NCBI GenBank assembly: GCA_030765055.1
Contig: CM060952.1
Coordinates: 177,154,313 to 177,218,312, forward strand
Length of the DNA: 64,000 bases
From: Mantis religiosa
Lineage: Eukaryota; Arthropoda; Insecta; Mantodea; Mantidae
Reading direction: 5' to 3'
Made by a program: the position numbers and the translations under genes. Positions 11,572 through 24,009 of the stretch are shown one piece after another (the stretch's first letter is position 1; each line of letters begins with the position of its first letter). Below the pieces are notes generated by a model, which worked only from the letters and a program-made list of their open reading frames with translations, had not been told where the DNA came from and did no database searches.

Positions 11572-12696
11572 TTGTAGTTTGCGTCCTCCAACGTTAAGAT
11601 AATGAAAGTCAGGGAAAATTCAGTTTATCTTTAATTATCATATACATAGATAAAGTACTATATTATGAAATTCAATGCCAGGAATTTACACTACTACATG
11701 TTTCCTATACCGCGTTCGTCCATTCCCTAAATCTGCACAGCAGAAGCATTTCCCTCTCCTTTTTAAAGCCAATAAACTGTGATTACCGAAGGAGAGTTCT
11801 GTCATAGGAACTAATTTTGGTATTGGATATTTAATTATCCACATCAGGGCCGTATATTACTTCTCGAACTTATTTTCTGGAGGTCACGCAGGTTAACGGA
11901 GGAAAAACAAGGATAGTCACGTCCGGGAATCGAGCCATTGTGCCGCGTACTTGTGCTGCTATATCTGTAAACTCATCTAAGAAATCTCGGCTTTATTAAT
12001 TTATGAACTACATTTAATTAATTTTCCAGCGTTCTATATTACCGATTATCGTAATGACGTCATCAGTGATCATGAAAGAATGTTACAAGGACGTAATTTA
12101 AATTTGGTCTACATATTTTAGAACAAAATATTTTCCATGTTTCAAAGTTTGCTCAAATTTAGTGTACTTTCTGCAGAGATGATCCTAAAATGTAGATATA
12201 TTGATATGTCTAACATCATTCGTAAAAACATCACCACAATTTAAACGTTACACGTGCACAAGTAGAATATGTATTAACTCTGTACGTACATGCTCAAACT
12301 GTTAGAGGTAGCTCCTTCAACAACTCTTCTGAATTCCACTGATTTTTACTTATTGTTAGTGATTAGGTATAAAGGTTTAAAAGCTCTTTTTCCAAATTTC
12401 TGACTAACAGCTCATTTTATCGTATCCTTGCAAGCAAATATCAATCTCAAGAATGATGCAATTTAAATTTGGTTAATGCGATAGGGTCATGTAGATTTAC
12501 TGTATATAAAAATATTCCTATGGGAAAAATTCATGGAACACTGGTAGTTATTGTCAACCTCTTACTTCAAATATTACTCCATAATTATAAACTGTCTAAT
12601 TCAAATGCATTTCCAGATACAGTCTGGTTACTAACATAGAAATAACAAATTTTCTAAGACTTTGGGTGTTTGTACTCAAATATACACAAAAACTAA
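11197..12696. other. No gene; TA tract and SINE1 tail fragment
   Basis: AT-rich. It holds a T/A-rich low-complexity run at 11460-11570 with pure TA at about 11527-11560, then a 25-bp orphan SINE1 tail at 11577-11602 (complement strand). A possible degenerate tRNA-like B box lies near 11930. No coding frame. Confidence 0.5.
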
Positions 12697-12699
12697 ACG

Positions 12700-13075
12700 T
12701 ATGGAAAGAGTCAGACTGAACAATTCAATGCCATAGCCGGGATTTGAAACACGGATCTTCTGGTTTCCGTCTAGCCGCTCTAACCATTTGAGCTACTATG
12801 GCCAACGTGCCGACATGATATTAAATTCTCCAATTGACTCCTTTTTTTGCCAGTAAACCACTAGGAGTTCTCATAAACACACGAGACAACTACTTTAATG
12901 GCGACTTACTATGCTGTAAGTACTTAAAGGCCCGGGATTTATAGTTCAGACCAATATTAGGTACAATTAATGGAAATAAATTGTTTAACACTGGCCGTGT
13001 ATAGACTAAAGCATTGAAAGATAGAGTCAGACTGAGTAAAGTAAAGCGTGAAAGGACAATTAATTTCCCAAAACT
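12700..13075. mobile_element. tRNA-like foldback element, copy a
   Basis: Contains a 73-nt tRNA-like module on the minus strand at 12730-12802: the ends pair as GCCATAG/CTATGGC, with a D-arm GCTC...GAGC and a GGTTTCAAATCC-type B box. It is followed by the family's spacer (GTCGGCACGTTGG reversed, then the block around AAGTCGCC) and its terminal AGAGTCAGACTGA motif. The second, inverted tRNA-like module seen in other copies is missing. The tRNA stem pairing is retained but the T-arm is mismatched, so I treat it as a repeat rather than a gene. Confidence 0.7.
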
Positions 13076-13109
13076 AAACGGTTTGATAAAATATTATTAG
13101 TACTTTTGT

Positions 13110-13310
13110 CGACTCCTTAGCGTGGTGGTAACACTGCTCCTTATCAAGCGGAAGACACGAGTTCCATTCCCTGTACAGACGGAGGAATTTCCTCCAGCTG
13201 AGAGAGCTGCACTGTCTTGCTATTGCACCCAGTTCACTAATGGGCAGGTATAGAAAACGCAGTGGCCAGGTGGTAGACCCTAACCCGTATAGGGTTGTTC
13301 CATTTATTTA
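13110..13310 (+). repeat. Possible tRNA-headed repeat
   Basis: The stretch TTAGCGTGGTGGTAACACTG resembles an A-box region and CACGAGTTCCATTCCC resembles a B box about 40 bp later. A weaker relative may start at 61208 (GGCTTAGTGGTAACGCTCC). This could be a third, old SINE family; only two weak copies support it. Confidence 0.35.
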
Positions 13311-13671
13311 ATAATGTTCTTACTTTTAGTTTTTATATACGTGTTTTAAAGTAATTTTCCATATATGCAGCTTCCGTTCCAGTTATATATTCAAATACAA
13401 TCAATGCACATTGATTTCTCTCTTTTGGAAGCATCAGCAGTGAAAAATACGACATCAGTATTATTTTGTTTAATGAGGATCGGTGCAATCATCTAGAAGT
13501 GAATCTGTTACTAAAGAAGGGACACTAATGCCCAAATGCTCGCTATAAGAAGGTTTCTCGACCATTCATTTGTAAGTTATTACAGTGATTATATCTTTTA
13601 TGCCGGAATTTTTATCTTATTATGATTCCTTATGGCAAGTTCCTCCGTAAGCTTATTCCACGTTTGAATAT

Positions 13672-14070
13672 TGTGACTTTTTAAAAGTCCAAGTTGCAGA
13701 AATTCAAAATACTTTTTATTTCCGTAGAAACACCATTTGTACACCATTGGCAGCAAGATGACGTAACATAAACCAACACAGTCTCTGGCCACTTCTGAAC
13801 ACGTAAATAAACAAAACAGTTCACTTTCAAATCACAGCTGCACGAGTCCAATTACTAATCACTGAACTGGCGATCCGCGGCTTCATTTATAGCTCCACTC
13901 ATTGTCCTGGAAGTTTGTGGAATGTTGTCTATCAATCAACATGGAGCTAGAAAGACGAACCTTCCAGTTATCTATCTTCATCTGTTTCGGCAAGCTTTTT
14001 ATCTCCACGCTACACTATCTATCCCTTTGTGCGCGCCGGCCGCCCCAGCCACAACAATGAGTCCGCGACA
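13672..14070 (-). mobile_element. Solo LTR, family LTR-A copy 5
   Basis: A 399-bp reverse-strand LTR (TGTGACTTT at left, GCGACA at right) with the duplication ATAT at 13668-13671 and 14071-14074. The complement of TATAAAT lies near 13883-13892 and of an AATAAA-like signal near 13710. It is about 50-90 bp shorter than copies 2 and 4, mostly in U3. Confidence 0.85.
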
Positions 14071-14074
14071 ATAT

Positions 14075-14629
14075 TAAGGCAACTTCCAAAGTAATAGTTT
14101 ATGTTAGACAGATTCAAATAAAAATACATACGCAAACATTTTAGATCCTTCCACGTTACTGTAAATAACAAACATTAAAGTGATACCTACCTTTTTACTG
14201 AGGTAAATAGCTCAATATAGATATAATATTGTCTATCATTAGGAAAGTGATCCTAGATGGTAAAATGACCCAAAGACTTACTTGCTGGGAAGTAAGAATT
14301 TTTAACATGATAAGATTTTCTATTAATTTAATGTTTTATCCTCACGCCAGAAAAGTTTAAAGCATTTGCTTTTGGAAACATTAAATTTTTCGCTAGTGGA
14401 GGAGGGGAGAATTATTTACCAACTGCTGCGAAACATATGTTTAGAAACGCTCCTATGATTGGCAGTTTCGTAAAATAACACAACAAAATATATCAAGCAG
14501 GTATGGAACATTCATCAAGAGCGTATAGAAAACGCAGAATAGATTTTAAACAGGACAAGAAAATATACAGTAAGTATAGTAACTATATATATATATATAT
14601 ATATATAATTTTATTATGTTCAATTTATT
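14075..14629. other. No gene; TA microsatellite
   Basis: AT-rich; a TA tract lies at 14583-14607. Nothing else recognised. Confidence 0.45.
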
Positions 14630-14925
14630 AATCACCTTCCACTTCACTTGCAGGAAACGGGAAGAGCTCAACTCCAAATCGCAAACCTTTGCGCCATCTG
14701 CCCACAGTTGGCGACACATAAGGCTCCAGAGTCATCATGTAACATGAAAGAGGGAGACGAAACGAGAGCGAATGTGAGAGAGGAGAGCCATGGTAAGGAG
14801 ATCTCTCCACTTTTCTCCTAGTCGACCAGGGAATATCTACGATCAGAGAGGGTGGCCACTAGGGTCGAACTCGGCACCTCCCGAATGTGTTTTACTATCG
14901 CATAGACATCTCGCTATGTATGTAT
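14630..14925 (-). repeat. Possible tRNA-headed repeat
   Basis: On the minus strand, TAGCGAGATGTCTATGCG followed by GAGTTCGACCCTAGTGG has the spacing of pol III A and B boxes, with about 230 bp of GC-richer body downstream. It is single-copy in this window, so calling it a SINE is tentative. Confidence 0.4.
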
Positions 14926-16078
14926 AAGCTAAGTTCGAGATGCGAGTTATTTATCCTTACTTGCGCTAATTAATTAGATGAAGAATGTATTCCAACCCAA
15001 CATTTCACCGGGAAACATTTTTCGCGACTTTGAGTAGAAACAAAGAAAGAGGGAAAGAATAAATGAAAAAGAAAAAGAAAGTGTGTATATGCATTTGAAT
15101 GTTGAACACTGGAATACGATAGGTACATAAGCACCTACTTAGAAAGGGTAGGGCAAGGTATTTTGAGCCCCCTTGGTGTACAAAGCCAGGATAATCGTTC
15201 GCCTTATAATTTTACTTAACGTATTTGTATCGCAAAATTTAAAGTAAATCTTTCATTAAACAAACAAATAAACAACAAAATAATACATAAATACAGCGTT
15301 TATGGTTGCAACTCTAAAACAGTTGAACTTTCTCAACTGAGAAGCAAAGGAAATTAACACGAAACCTGTGCTTTCAATCAGAGCGAACAAGTGATGAACT
15401 TTTTCGTCTTTTATTTTAATAAAATATTTTGCATCCTTAATAGCTGCAGTTAATTTTCGAAGTAAGAAGAATGCAAAATGAATCCAATATTGTATCTCGA
15501 AGGAAATCCACTTAAGAATCGCGTTGCGTCCATTTTGTCAACTTGCGAGTATTATGATTTAAGGAGTAACTATTAAAATTGCTTTTGTCCTTTGAAATAA
15601 CTTGCTTTCACCTGAATGCTGTTGTAATAAAGATACACCGTGAAGAAGTCATGAACTTACATCGTCATTTAGTGTTAGGAGGGACATGTTTCAGGCCTAA
15701 CTTTAGGTATCTGGCCAACATTTGTTAGTTATGAGGAGTGAGAAATTACGATTAGAGACGTCAGCCGTCTTAGTGATTGAAGCCTCCTGACCTTTCTTGT
15801 AACAGACCATGTCTTAACGAACTTGCTACGTGATCGGTAGGAATTAACTAAGACCTTGGTTGGAAAACCGTAACGGTAGACTCGACACTTCTCTTCGAAA
15901 TTTGAATCCTTTTACTTTACCAATTGCTTAAATATTTCATTAATAGACAACTTTGTTGCATTATCCTGCGCCCGAACAAATACGTAAAATAGTCAGCAGC
16001 TATGCAAGGTATAAAATCTTACAAGAGAATTATCACTGTACAGATATCTTTACGCACTTGCAAATTTGATGGTAAAAT
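14926..16078. other. No gene recognised
   Basis: AT-rich sequence with no supported gene, RNA or repeat, ending at the CTC array. Confidence 0.45.
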
Positions 16079-16774
16079 TCCTCCTCCTCCTCCTCCTCCT
16101 CCTCCTCCTCCTCCTCCTCCTCCTCCTCCTCCTCCTCCTCCTCCTCCTCCTCCTCCTCCTCCTCCTCCTCCTCCTCCTCCTCCTCCTCCTCCTCCTCCTC
16201 CTCCTCCTCCTCCTCCTCCTCCTCCTCCTCCTCCTCCTCCTCCTCCTCCTCCTCCTCCTCCTCCTCCTCCTCCTCCTCCTCCTCCTCCTCCTCCTCCTCC
16301 TCCTCCTCCTCCTCCTCCTCCTCCTCCTCCTCCTCCTCCTCCTCCTCCTCCTCCTCCTCCTCCTCCTCCTCCTCCTCCTCCTCCTCCTCCTCCTCCTCCT
16401 CCTCCTCCTCCTCCTCCTCCTCCTCCTCCTCCTCCTCCTCCTCCTCCTCCTCCTCCTCCTCCTCCTCCTCCTCCTCCTCCTCCTCCTCCTCCTCCTCCTC
16501 CTCCTCCTCCTCCTCCTCCTCCTCCTCCTCCTCCTCCTCCTCCTCCTCCTCCTCCTCCTCCTCCTCCTCCTCCTCCTCCTCCTCCTCCTCCTCCTCCTCC
16601 TCCTCCTCCTCCTCCTCCTCCTCCTCCTCCTCCTCCTCCTCCTCCTCCTCCTCCTCCTCCTCCTCCTCCTCCTCCTCCTCCTCCTCCTCCTCCTCCTCCT
16701 CCTCCTCCTCCTCCTCCTCCTCCTCCTCCTCCTCCTCCTCCTCCTCCTCCTCCTCCTCCTCCTCTTCTTCTTCA
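16079..16774. repeat. Very long perfect CTC/GAG microsatellite
   Basis: About 685 bp (16080-16764, roughly 228 units) of uninterrupted CTC, ending in three CTT units and then unique sequence. On the minus strand it is a pure polypurine GGA tract. It lies immediately 3' of a non-LTR retrotransposon remnant. It opens spurious poly-Pro, poly-Leu and poly-Arg frames in several phases, which are not genes. Confidence 0.97.
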
Positions 16775-16786
16775 CTTCATGGCATA

Positions 16787-17425
16787 GGCAATCAAGTGCC
16801 TGTTCCACTTTCGAAATCCTCCAGCCATCGTTTCCTGAGTCTGCCCACCGATCTCCTACCTTTAGGATGATACTCTAATGTTCCTTCCATTTTGTTTGAG
16901 ATCTTTTAACCTATCATTCATACTAAAAATATCCAGCTCTCCTCTTATATTTTCATTTTTATTAAATCCCTCTTCGTGCATCCTTTCACACTTCTCAAGA
17001 ATTCCATTTCTGAAGCCTGTATTTTACTCTGTTGCTTTTTAGTTAACGTCCAAGTCTCACTTCCGTATGTCAGTATAAGTACAGCCATAACTTTGTAGAA
17101 CTTTAATTTTGTTTCTTTAAGTTTTTTGTTTCTAAATGTTCTATTTATTGTTCCACACACTCTTTGAAATTTGCATATTTTATTGTAGAAATCATATTCC
17201 TTGTCACAACTAACATCAGTTCACAGGTAGTTAAAATGGCTTACCTGTTCAACGCAACGTTTATTTATAACTGTTTTTGTTCTAATTGGCTCTTTCCCAA
17301 TTAATGCCATCACCTTTGATTTTATAAAAGAAATTTTCATGTTATATTGCTTACAAAGTTCACTACGTTTAGAAACAGATTTTTTCAGGGCAGACTCGCT
17401 ATTTCTTCGAAGGTTTTGAGTAAGT
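16787..17425 (-). pseudogene. Non-LTR retrotransposon RT C-terminal remnant (LINE-A copy 1)
   Basis: Read on the minus strand, segments in order are: an RT region (NYNMKIS..., then KVMALIGKEPIRTK and VEQVSHFNYL), the conserved LKFYKVMAVLILTYGSETW block with EMEFLRSVKGCTKRD, and a C-terminal stretch like SVGRPRKRW near 16840. This order is typical of the C-terminal part of endonuclease-reverse transcriptase LINE polyproteins. Frameshifts and stops separate the blocks, and the catalytic YADD box is lost at the upstream break near 17425. No RNase H is seen. Its 3' end runs directly into the GAA/GAG microsatellite. I do not assign the clade. Confidence 0.75.
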
Positions 17426-17429
17426 AAAT

Positions 17430-17880
17430 TTCCCCATTACGGGTTACTAGCCCGTAGATGGGTAAGTCATGTGAAGGGTTTACCTTCACACGGCTCATGA
17501 CTTCCGGTAATTTTTAATCAAGGCTGTCTTCCTATAGCCCATGGTAACCCAATACCTAACTACAAGGCAGTAGCGCCGAAGATGTCTTCTCCGCCTCTTC
17601 AGTCATTGAGAGGGTAAAATACTTGCTGTGTATAAACCATGTGCACCAAAAATCTGCTGCGGAGTAGCACCGCAACGCCCAAAAATGAAGCCTGGAAAAT
17701 CCCATCGACCACTTCGAAGTGGCTGCAGGACATCCCTGGTCTGCTCTGCCAGGGTGTGAGGGACGGCGCTCCTTACCTACACCATGTGTGCTGTATGCCC
17801 ACGACAAGAAGGCTAGAAGGGGAATGAAGGACAGAGGAGCTTGAACTGTTTATCTGCTCCGGTAGCGGATTTGTTTACTA
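17430..17880. repeat. GC-richer segment of unknown identity
   Basis: This ~450-bp segment is distinctly less AT-rich than its surroundings and abuts the broken 5' edge of the RT remnant. It contains an inverted pair around GTCATGTGAAGGG / CTTCACACGGCTCATGAC at 17466-17502 that could form a hairpin. Short frames on both strands (83 and 62 codons) are unlike known proteins. It may be an old retroelement untranslated region. Confidence 0.35.
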
Positions 17881-19335
17881 GGAAGTAAGTGCATGAGAGT
17901 GCATATGAGTAACTCATGCTGCTATCTAAAGTTTGTTGCAGTAAATGCAGTAATAGGTGTTATGTATAATCGAATTATGCGACAACACTTCCTTGTCATA
18001 CTTGGTAAGCGAGCATAAACGCCGAGGGGACAGCAAACGTGATTACGTTATAAATTCCTCTAGCTTGCCTTCTTGTCCTGTGCAAACAGTAGACCGCTGC
18101 CTGCCAGGGGTAAACAATTCTTCCCGTACAATACTGTGTAATGTATTATGCCCATATGTTCCAACGTATTTTGAATTCATTTTCGAATATTTCCTGTTAT
18201 ACTCCGCACCTAATTTTTTTCACACAGGCCCTACACAGGGCAGAGATGATGGCATCAAACGCTCATGCGAATACAGGTATAAGTATAGTGATATTTCCGT
18301 TGTTAGTATTACATAAAATGCATCTTTCCTTTAAGGCAAAAATTCAGTCTTATTCTTCAACGATCGTTTCTCATGAATTTAGGACGTAAGCTCCAAATAT
18401 TCAATACATGTATAGGGACAAACCGAAACAGATGAACAATGTCGAAGTTATTCTAAATAGTTTCCCAATTCGGGCGTGAACTGGATCGCCATCCGTAAAA
18501 CAAAATTAAATATGACTCACATATATGGTAGCGTGACACACCTACGACCCGGACACGTCATGTTTTTCAAGTGTGGCGTTATATAGTGACTCAGATTTCA
18601 CCTTCGCAGAAAGAAGTTTCTCAGCTTGCAGTTGACTGATGAGGGTCTCATAATGAGTTCGTTACAACAGAGACCTTGTGTTGGAACTTGACCTTCATAA
18701 TAAACAATGTTGCTTGACAGTTTTAAAAGAAAAGCCGCGGACAAACACCGTTGCCCAATACCGCTTGGTCTTAAACATTTCAGAATTATTTACCATCCTT
18801 GGTAGGTCCTCATCCAATTTAACTGGACGTGAATTTATGTGACGCACAAACATGTTTTCCGGAAATTACAGAATAGCTTAGAAACGTTTTCGAAATTCCG
18901 GCTATCATATTTTAACTAGTTTCATTTACAGTGGCGTGACCGCCCATTGGTTCAGAAGCTAACACACAAGGCTGCCATTCATCCAGTCCTGGTTGTGATT
19001 CTTGACTTGTCGGTGTGTGTGGTCCACAGTATTTACCTTGTTCCGGTATTGACCTTGCCTTCGAGTATACCAACGGCCATGAAGTCATTCCGCATGGCTG
19101 ATCAAAAGAACACGTGGCCAACTGCGTCAATATTGTGCAAAATTTGATAGCTATAGATAACAGCCATACTTAACTCTAATACAAATTGTCGAACATTTCT
19201 GAGAAGCCATGAGCAATGCTGAAGATCTTATACACCTTTTCGAGATTTTTAATACCAATTTTACTACTGAGTACCTCATTTCTAAAATAGTAATACACAA
19301 AAGGAGCATTGCAATGGGAGTTACTAGCATTTCTC
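17881..19335. other. No gene; possible degenerate tRNA-like stretch
   Basis: Mostly unassigned. At 18930-19010 CCCATTGGTTCAGAAGC and CAGTCCTGGTTGTGATTC loosely recall A and B boxes. No convincing frame. Confidence 0.35.
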
Positions 19336-19338
19336 TTA

Positions 19339-20301
19339 TGCTCGGTTTCACCAACAGATGTTAAGACTTAACAATACCTAGTTATAGTAGAAATTGCCTT
19401 TCACCAAGTAAAACTTTTGTTAAACTAACAAGTCAAATTTACTGAAGTTAAGTGCTTAAAAATTGTAAATAGTCAAGATGGCGGCCGTGAACGCAGCTGT
19501 TGTTGTCGATTTGCTATATTCAAGATTGTCTAAATTACATTCATAATAGGGTATGAGTATGGTCTATGAGGAGAAATTATTTTGAGAAGCTATCAGAAGA
19601 AAATTTTCTACAAATTGCTAAGAAGGTTACTGCGGAAGTACAAGAGAGGTTAGAACATGCATCGAAAGGAATATGCCAATCTCGCCTTTGCTTCACATAT
19701 TACTAATTTTGCGATTTTATAATTCACTAAATTATGTGAATAACACACTGTCCAACTTCCGTCTTGAAACGTTAGAGACACTAGTAACTTGCACTTCTTC
19801 GCACCTCGTTTTAAGTTTACGCAATAGGTTTCGTGTTTCTAGTAATGGCACATGCATTTGAATTAAATTCGTTTCCATTTTTTCCCACGAGACATCTTTC
19901 TATTTTACATTCACCACATCCGTCCTCCTATTTTCCACGATATCTTTATACTTCCTCACTAATTCAATTACCAATTCTTTCTCCATCGATGAGAAATTTA
20001 TTTCAAGGCTTTTGTTTACAATTTTGTTTATCCGCCATTCCTTTAGCTGTGTGCAGACTCCGGTGTAGATGAAAATGGAAACAAAAGCGCATAGCAGTAC
20101 GCTCAGAAAATAATACGACTCATCCATAGCCTCCTATAGCTTTAGTATTTACAAGTTTTTTGAGGTTAACACGTGTTTGTTAACATTTTCAGAAAACAGG
20201 TTGGTAAAATGCAAGAAATTTAACAGCTTTGTTAGCACTGTTACAGTTCTCACATTACGTTTGCTAACGTCGATTTCAACATCTGTTGGTGAAATCGGGC
20301 A
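19339..20301 (-). mobile_element. PIF/Harbinger-derived element, copy 2
   Basis: 963 bp between clean TTA duplications (19336-19338 and 20302-20304). The termini are inverted: TGCTCGGTTTCACCAACAG on the left, CTGTTGGTGAAATCGGGCA on the right. The gene strand is minus, opposite to copy 1. It has the same architecture: a SANT-like remnant near one end and no DDE nuclease. Confidence 0.87.
19800..20070 (-). pseudogene. SANT/Myb-like protein remnant of Harbinger
   Basis: On the minus strand the frame contains FSSMEKELVIELVRKYKDI, then VENRRTDVVNVK, equivalent to the block in copy 1, and continues in a shifted frame towards KCEEVQV. An upstream stretch (ATGGCGGATAAACAAAAT) fits the natural start. 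A frameshift after VNVK breaks it. Its role in an intact element would be binding the transposon ends. Confidence 0.65.
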
Positions 20302-20304
20302 TTA

Positions 20305-20993
20305 GTGTAAAAACTCGGATACCTAAAATGTATTAAAATGTTAATACATGCGAAAGGACTGCCAGAATATGAAGAATATGAAAATATAAAAATATGGAGT
20401 AATTGATGAAATATGTGTTTTAAATCCCTCAAAAATGTCTTATATCTTACGAGTCTGTAAAATGCATGATAACTTTTCTCCAAATTTAATAATAAAGTAT
20501 AAAAGGACATTAAACACACTACTTGGAGAGCATACATTTTAATCACTGCGAATCCAGTAAGCAGCTTAGTCCCTTTTTAATGCAAGTTACAGTATAAAAT
20601 AAATGCATACATATGGCATTAAAGTTACACGTGACGTCACACAGAGGAAATGCCTATGTTTACAAAAGAGCATTTGTAATGGTAGTGCAGACGACTTTTT
20701 GTATGTGATTTACATAAAACTGCTCCAGAACATCTGAAATAATCGGATCATTGCAACCAGAAATTACTTTAAAATAAAAACATTGTAAATATTCGAGGTC
20801 GTGATGACTCATCGGATATAAAAAATTTATCAACATATGGAATATGACAATTTTTATTAATGTGTGTTAAATTCTACACATTGCAAAATACGAAAATACT
20901 TCCTACAAGCATGATATATAGCAGGAAAGTTTAACATTTTACCTGTTGCTGGTTACTACATGACAAAAATCTAAAACATTCATTAATATAATT
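20305..20993. other. No gene recognised
   Basis: AT-rich sequence with no supported feature. Confidence 0.45.
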
Positions 20994-21230
20994 GGCCACC
21001 TCGGTAGCGTAGATGGTAGCGCGTCTGCCTCACGTTCAAGAGATCCCGAGTTTGAATCTCAGTCAGGGTAAGTTACCTGGAAAGGTTCATCCCGGGGTTT
21101 TCCCTTATCCTGAAAGACAAATGTCGCGTAACTCTAAGCTCCATGGACCCCGGACACATTTGAGCATCATTTCACCCATTTCATTCATCGTCCGATACGA
21201 CTTAACTTTGGAGGACGTAAATTACAAGAA
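20994..21230 (+). mobile_element. SINE1 copy, full length
   Basis: Head GGCCACCTCGG, A box TAGCGTAGATGG (about 21005-21016), B box GAGTTTGAATCTC (about 21048-21060), conserved body and tail GGAGGACGTAAATTAC. The 96-codon frame running through it is not a gene. Confidence 0.9.
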
Positions 21231-21273
21231 AACACTTAACATACTTTTTTCTACTCGTTTTTTTAATAACTTT

Positions 21274-21480
21274 AAATGGTTTAGACAGATAGAAACAGAC
21301 TGAAAAATTCAATTGACTCGCAGTTTCCCCGGTAAACCACTAGGGTTCTCATATTACAATGAAATAATCACCATTTTTGGTGACTTTGTATGCTGTAAAT
21401 ACTTAAGCCCCAGAGTTCACTCTTAAACAATTATTACGTTAACTAATGGAAATTAATAATTTTCAACCCCAGACGTTTGT
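21274..21480. mobile_element. tRNA-like foldback element, fragment b
   Basis: Starts with the family terminal motif (ACAGACTGAAAAATTCAA) but jumps straight to the spacer block with GGTAAACCACTAGG and CTGTAAATACTTAAG. The tRNA-like module is deleted. It lies 44 bp downstream of a SINE1. Confidence 0.6.
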
Positions 21481-23590
21481 AGGCTAAGGTTTGGATAGAC
21501 TATGGCTATTACATTGAACTTTTCTGTATTATTCTATGTATCCTTAGCCTACACACAGCTAATGTGGAAGAACGATTTATTTTCCTTAAATTGTTTACCT
21601 AATATTTCATGTAGACACAATGAAAATTGGTCAATATAGTTAGGCGATAACAAAGTCATTTAAGATCCGATGGCCGCGTGAGATTTCGACATCCATTTTC
21701 ATGGGAAATGGGAAATAACTGAATAATAAACACCCTATTGTAGAATAGCACATAGCATTGGATATTTAGCAAATAATATCTCAAAAGTGTTATCTACAAG
21801 ACACACACACATTTTTACATTTGTGTGCGTTAAGCATTTCCACTGTTTTGTGTACCAAGACAGTCTATCTCTTCCGGTTTACCCTTTTGCAAAAGATTTC
21901 CAGAATGAAGAGAATTTCAGAGGTTGTTTTTGGAACTATCAACACTTACACTTGTATATCTCAAATATATGGCAATTTAATGAAAATTATTTGATCCATT
22001 TTTGAGATACTCAAAAGCTTCTAAAACTTGTATATGTGAATGTAGTTTTACGTATGTGAACTCACCCACTTAAAAATATTTGTAATATATCTTTGAAAGA
22101 TGCTGAACGAAAACACTCTTAGATCGACATTTGGCTTTTGAGTTCTGGTGCACACACACACACACACGCGCATGCACGCACACACACTTTTAACATGTAA
22201 AAGAATAATTTTATTGGAGCAGCACTGACCTTTATCCCCTTTTATACGGTTGAATAAATTTATTAAATTGTAGTGATGTATTATTTTAAAATGGACATAT
22301 TGATATCATATTTATTATGCGGGAGTTATGGATAAATAATGAATTAAAACTGATGGTTGGGCACTTCCTAGAACAAGATTGTATTTTAAAGCAGATGATG
22401 CGTTGAGTAGGCTGAAATACTGACTTTGTTTTGTCCTGTTTCAACAAAGGACGAAGCTAGACAAAGGAAGGTCGTGCAATGCGGAGGTTACGAGTAAAAC
22501 GAATGAATTTTATTCACTTGTATACAGCAACCTGCTCTCAAGAACTTGCGTAGTGTAGGTACTGTTTTTTCCATTTACAAAGCGCCACTGTCACACGATG
22601 TTACACATGGAGCTGCGAATTTTCTTACAAATGTAATTACATGGAAAATACAAATATGGTGTTACAGTTTATTCTCTCACTGATTCAAGTTTGATAAGAT
22701 TATTTGGACTAATAACATTTATTTCCTTGCATAAATCGTTGTTTAAAAAGCATTACATGAGCGAAGTCTGATCCACCCAGTTTTATGTTTTATTTCTTAT
22801 TTTCTTGATTACGTTCAGTAAATAGGTCAATTACTGCATTCCACCCGGATTCTCGGTATCAAAATGTTATCAAAAATATCTAAGACCAAAGTAAGTCTAA
22901 GAAACGCATATTTATAAAAAGCTCTGGGCGCGCGTGCGTTCGTGTTTGCGTGTTTCATAACAGCGTGACAAAAACACGAAAATTCCACTAAATAACAAGT
23001 CTCACAAGGATGTAGCACTAAGATATTAAAAGACAAATAATAAATAGATAAAGCAGATAGATTAGGCAGGCAGACGGACGGACGGACAGACAGACAGATG
23101 GACAGATAAAAAGTAAAAGAACCGCATCCCAGATTTTCCTTAACATTAAATATTTCTACAAATTTTGAACTTTTAAAAATTGCTCCCTTTAATAATATTT
23201 TCATAACAAATAAAATTTATACCTTGAATTTTCAGACCACGGTCTTAGAAGTCAGAGGTCATTCTGAATATCTTTTTATATAACTGATAAACCTTAGAAT
23301 GGTTAAAATACAATTTATGTAAAACATTTCCTTTGTGAAGCATTTCCGAGATAATCATTGAAAACTCGTTGAACACATTGGCCACAAAAAGTAATCGGAA
23401 ATTCCATCACATGGGTACAAGTTTGGAAACATATGACTATGGTCTGGAGTCTGTTGTACTCCCCTATTGCCTCGCAACTAAGAAAATTAGCAGTACGATA
23501 TATATTTTGATTAACATGACGTAGACCGAAAGGGATAGCTGAAGTACTTTTGTCTGTGTTCCGTGTTCGGCACGCGTGGCTGATCAACCT
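21481..23590. other. No gene; short simple repeats
   Basis: About 2.1 kb of AT-rich sequence. It holds a CA/CG-type tract at 22151-22190 and a GACA/GACG tetranucleotide tract at 23068-23107. No coding frame I can support. Confidence 0.5.
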
Positions 23591-23591
23591 G

Positions 23592-23995
23592 AATCATGTT
23601 TTTTCGGGGGTTTTCCCAGGTCTCTAGGTGAATGTTGAGTGCCCTATGCCTGCATTTTATCTCCAGTATTATTTCACACCTTCAGGGCAGAAGGTCAGTG
23701 GTTGTCTCGGCATTACATGACTGGATGATATACTCCTGATAAACGCTTTCTTCTCCGATGGGACGGTCTCCGGTCTCGGGCTGGTGGGTGGGACTCTGGT
23801 TGTTGAGGCTTGCCAGGGAGTTTCCATCTCTACCCTCTGCACTGTCGTGGCCCCTTGGGACAGCCGCCCTTTTCCTCCTCTCGTCTCATCGTTCCTCATG
23901 AGAGTGCCCCACTTGTATGCATGGGTACAGTATACCGAGACAAGACCTCTGTACCAAGTCCCCTCTGTAGAGTGGTCCAGTGCAGTCATGAAGTA
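23592..23995 (-). repeat. Dispersed repeat F, copy 1
   Basis: On the minus strand a stretch with AGTGGGGCACTCTCATGAGG, then GAACGATGAGACGAGAGG, CACGACAGTGCAGAGG and GGAGAAGAAAGCGTTTATCAG matches the plus strand of 37723-37950 in the same order. It is GC-richer than its flanks. No conserved frame joins the copies, so an LTR or untranslated region is likelier than a gene. Confidence 0.6.
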
Positions 23996-24009
23996 GAGAG
24001 AGGAATAAT

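Noticed and set aside
16079..16774. CRISPR-like array
   Set aside because: Pure 3-bp tandem repeat with no spacers; the genome is eukaryotic.
16002..16878. Long poly-Pro, poly-Leu and poly-Arg reading frames
   Set aside because: They are three phases of the same CTC array and have no conserved flanking protein sequence.
20994..21303. 96-codon frame as a gene
   Set aside because: It is a translation of a SINE1 copy running into its flank.
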